DNA of 20,000 nucleotides from Prorocentrum cordatum (taxonomy: Eukaryota; Sar; Dinophyceae; Prorocentrales; Prorocentraceae): the NCBI GenBank assembly GCA_963575745.1, contig CAUYUJ010002755.1:30001-50000 (forward strand). The letters run 5' to 3'. The position numbers and the translations under genes were made by a program. Of this stretch, positions 17,662-20,000 are shown piece after piece; position 1 is the stretch's first letter, and every line of letters starts with the position of its first letter. The notes below the pieces were generated by a model that had not been told where the DNA came from, searched no databases, and saw only the letters and a list, made by a program, of their open reading frames with translations.

Positions 17662-17852
17662 TACGTCGAGTTGGGGATCGACAACAGAGTCGACCTACCC
17701 CAAAATTGATTTGTCCGTCGCATCTGCGAACCAAAATGCACAGAGGGATCAGTACATCTACGGAGCATCCTGCGCATTTTCACCAATTTCGGCGGCGGAA
17801 TAACAGCAAGTTTGGGGTACATCAATTCTGTAGTCGATCCCCTGCTCGAGTA
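17662..17852. mobile_element. foldback element B, copy 2, 191 bp
   Basis: The arms pair as TACGTCGAGTTGGGGATCGA (left) against the reverse complement TACTCGAGCAGGGGATCGA (right). After a one-base gap near the end, 35 of 43 positions match, including GGGGATCGAC and TACCCCAAA. The centre (about 17740-17785) carries AAAATGC...GCATTTT and, on the minus strand, ATGCTCCGTAGATGTAC, which matches the centre of copy 1 (ATGCTCCGTAGATCTAC, 16189-16205) with one change. Left arms translate as S-T-T-x-x-x-Y-P-K in both copies. No target duplication is obvious; it sits exactly between a GGA tract and a GTC compound repeat. Confidence 0.75.
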
Positions 17853-17864
17853 GCCTTTGTAGTC

Positions 17865-18067
17865 GCCGAGGGCGAAAGAGCAGCAGCGGCGGAAAGGGCC
17901 GACTCGTGCTGCCTCCCGGGCGCGCTCTCCGTCGTCGTCGTCGTCGTCATCGTCGTCGTCGTCGTCGTTGTCGTCTTGTCGGTCGTCGTCCTTTCGCCGT
18001 CGTCGTCGCCGAGGGCGAAGGCGCGGCGGCGGAAGGGGCCGACCCGTGCTGCCTCCGGGCGCACTCT

Positions 18068-18140
<73 letters not shown>

Positions 18141-18239
18141 GTCGTCGCGTCGTCGTCGTCCTTCTCGCCGTCGCCGTCGCCGAGGGCGAAGGCGCGGCGG
18201 CGGAAGGGGCCGACCCGTGCTGCCTCCCGGGCGCACTCT

Positions 18240-18280
<41 letters not shown>

Positions 18281-18359
18281 CTTGTCGCCGTCGCCGCCGC
18301 CGAGGGCGAAGGCGCGGCGGCGGAAGGGGCCGACCCGTGCTGCCTCCCGGGCGCGCTCT

Positions 18360-18431
<72 letters not shown>

Positions 18432-18435
18432 GCGC
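17865..18435. repeat. compound repeat: fixed core plus variable GTC tract
   Basis: The core starts GCCGAGGGCGAA at 17865, 18008, 18179 and 18299 and continues through GGCGGCGGAAGGGGCCGAC to CTCCGTCGTC. Each core is followed by a (GTC)n tract of a different length, so the copy spacing is 143, 171 and 120. The first core is the most diverged (GGCGAAAGAGCAGCAGC). Poly-Val, poly-Ser and poly-Arg frames are repeat products. Confidence 0.92.
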
Positions 18436-18566
18436 GCTCTCCGAGAGCCCGGCGCGGCGCGGGCCCCCCGCGGCTCCTGGCGGCGCATGCGCACCTCCTG
18501 GGCGGGAGCGCCGGGCCGGGCCGCCCTCGCCGCGGGGTCGGAGAAGGAAAGTGGAGGATCGCGCCG
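18436..18566. other. short GC-rich spacer
   Basis: Very GC-rich unique sequence (GCGCGGGCCCC). No feature recognised. Confidence 0.5.
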
Positions 18567-18771
18567 GGGAGGAGGAGGAGGAGGAGGAGGAGGAGGAGGA
18601 GGAGGCAGAAGAGAAAAAGGAGGAGGAGGAGGAGGAGGAGGAGGCAGAAGATAAAGAGGAGAAGGAGGAGGAGGAGGAGGAGGAGGAGGAGGAGGAGGAG
18701 GAGGAAGGGGAGGAAGAAGAGAAAGAGGAGGAGGAGGAGGAGGAGGAGGAGGAGGAGGAGGAGGAGGAGGA
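18567..18771. repeat. GGA trinucleotide array with GAAGA breaks
   Basis: (GGA)n blocks are separated by similar breaks CAGAAGAGAAAAA, CAGAAGATAAAGAGA and GAAGAAGAGAAAGA, suggesting block duplication. The 12-mer GACGTGCTGCAG occurs at 18770-18781 at its edge and again at 18792-18803. Confidence 0.93.
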
Positions 18772-18803
18772 CGTGCTGCAGTGACCTCGCAGACGTGCTG
18801 CAG

Positions 18804-19118
18804 CGGGCTTTCGCGTGTCTGTGAATCCAGAACCCCGAAGCGGCGAGAGAAAAACGAGGTGAATTTCACGTGGATGTCTTGTAGTCTTCGTTACTGTCCA
18901 AAAGCGCTGCACGAAATTCACGTCGAAGTCCAAAAAGAGAACCCATCTGGAGCTACAGTAGGGCACCTATCTTCGCGCTCTCGCGCTGACCCCCCCGCCG
19001 GGAACAGGATGAACTCGCCCAGGTCGCGAAGCACGAAGAGCGACAACTTCGCACCCTCGTGGTTGTGGCCGTGCAAGACTAATCAACAAACATCCTGGCG
19101 AAGGGCCCAACCATAAGC
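18804..19118. other. unique spacer before the end satellite
   Basis: Mixed sequence. It contains a minus-strand F-L-D-F-D-V peptide (about 18930-18950), matching 399-654 minus, and a CGCGAAGCACGAA repeat relic (19024-19061). No gene can be defined. Confidence 0.5.
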
Positions 19119-20000
19119 ATGTGTGAATACCGAAATTGTGTGTCCCGCCTTCGGTGGAGCTCCCTTGGGGGCCACGAGGGTTGCGAGGGGTGTGCCGACA
19201 TGAGCGCGGTGGCGCCATGCGAACCCTGCCACTGGGGCCTTCGGTAGATCACTATGGGGCCACGAAACGTGTGAGGGGTGTGCCGACATGGGTGCAGTGT
19301 GTGCGAGGTGTGCCGATATGGGTGCGGTGGCGCATGCGAGCCCTGGCCTTCGGTGGAGCTCCCTTGGTGGCACGAAAAGTGTGAGGGGTGTGCCGAAATG
19401 GGTGCGGCGGCGCCATGCAAACCCTGCCACTGGGGCCTTCGGTGGAGCTCCCTATGGGGCCATGAAGCGTGTGAGGGGTGTACCGACATGGGTGCGGCGG
19501 CGCCGTGCGAACCCTGCTACTGGGGCCTTCGGTGGAGTTCCCAGTGGGGCCACTAAACGTGCGGGGGGGGGCCGACATGGGTGCGGTGGCGCCGTGCGAA
19601 CCCTGCCACTGGGGCCTTCGGTGGGGCTCCCAATGGGGCCACGAAACGTATGACGGCTGTGCCGACGTGGGCGCGGTGGCGCCATGCGAACCCTGCCACT
19701 GGCTCCTTCGGTGGAGCCTCCTATTGGGCCACGAAACGTATGAGGGGTGCCGAAATTGGCGCGGTGGCGCCATGCGAACCCTGCCACGGGGGCCTTCGGT
19801 GGAGCTCCTCACGGGGCCACGAAACATATGAAGGGTGCCGAAATCGTTGCGGCGGCGCCATGCGAACCCTGCCGCTGGGGCCTTCGGTGGAGCTCCTCAT
19901 GGGGCCACGAAACGTATGAAGGGTGTGCCGAAATCGTTGCGATAGCGCCATGCGAACCCTGCCACTGGGGCCTTAGGTGGAGCTCCGTATGGGGCCACGA
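19119..20000. repeat. 89-90-bp satellite, runs off the window
   Basis: The marker CCTTCGGT (CCTTAGGT in the last copy) is at 19148, 19238, 19347, 19436, 19526, 19615, 19705, 19793, 19881 and 19971, giving gaps of 90, 109, 89, 90, 89, 90, 88, 88 and 90. Each unit reads GGGGCCACGAAACGT, GTGTGCCGACATGGG, GGTGGCGCCATGCGAACCC, TGCCACTGGGGCC. The near-90 length keeps frames open for a few units at a time (for example G-H-E-T-Y-E-G-C), but short indels break them, so no gene is called. The true right boundary is outside the window. Confidence 0.93.

Noticed and set aside
16962-18869. 635-codon minus-strand open frame
   Set aside because: It is made of poly-Pro, poly-Arg, poly-Thr, poly-Asp and Thr/His runs read from GGA, GTC and GT repeats and crosses a foldback element. 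No unique domain is present.

Overview
The window reads as non-coding, repeat-dominated nuclear DNA from a GC-rich eukaryote. I see no bacterial-style operon, no recognisable protein family, and no tRNA, rRNA or CRISPR array. Most long open frames are by-products of simple repeats: poly-Ser, poly-Pro or poly-Leu from GGA/TCC tracts, and M-S-P, Y-E-P or A-H-R repeats from a 9-bp minisatellite. The very high density and variety of microsatellites and minisatellites, the abundance of CpG, and one repeat block that encodes G-P-S-W-G-H-L-G-like peptides suggest a large-genome alga or protist. A dinoflagellate is my leading guess. It rests on memory and composition only, and no spliced-leader relic was found.

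Layout. 1-1330: unique sequence, a long GGA microsatellite, and a 158-bp foldback element with a possible 5-bp target duplication. 1330-3040: GC-rich sequence with one weak coding-like frame. 3040-3375: CT/GA and CA microsatellites and two hairpins. 3440-5850: two blocks of a 9-bp GGGCTCATA-type minisatellite around a 420-bp spacer. 5870-6570: an 11-bp minisatellite. 6570-9235: microsatellites, a 31-A homopolymer and unique sequence. 9245-9480: a degenerate 5-bp GCAAY-phased stretch. 9500-10710: unique and pyrimidine-rich sequence, with the best coding-like segment ending at 10559.

10711-14073 is the most structured block. Two arrays of a 16-bp repeat lie in opposite orientation around a 1.9-kb G-rich satellite (period about 143 bp) and an ACG-triplet array. 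The outermost variant units of the two 16-bp arrays match in order, so they look like inverted copies of one ancestor.

14074-16111 holds unique DNA, TCC arrays and a perfect 16-bp-arm hairpin. 16112-16287 and 17662-17852 are two members of one foldback (MITE-like) family. Between them lie a 20-C run, a 380-bp GT tract and a GGA tract. 17865-18435 is a compound repeat of GTC tracts alternating with a fixed core, followed by another GGA tract. 19119 to the window end is an 89-90-bp satellite that runs off the edge.

No set of genes works together here. What the window records is repeat expansion and small-element insertion. Three low-confidence coding-like segments are listed so that they are not lost.
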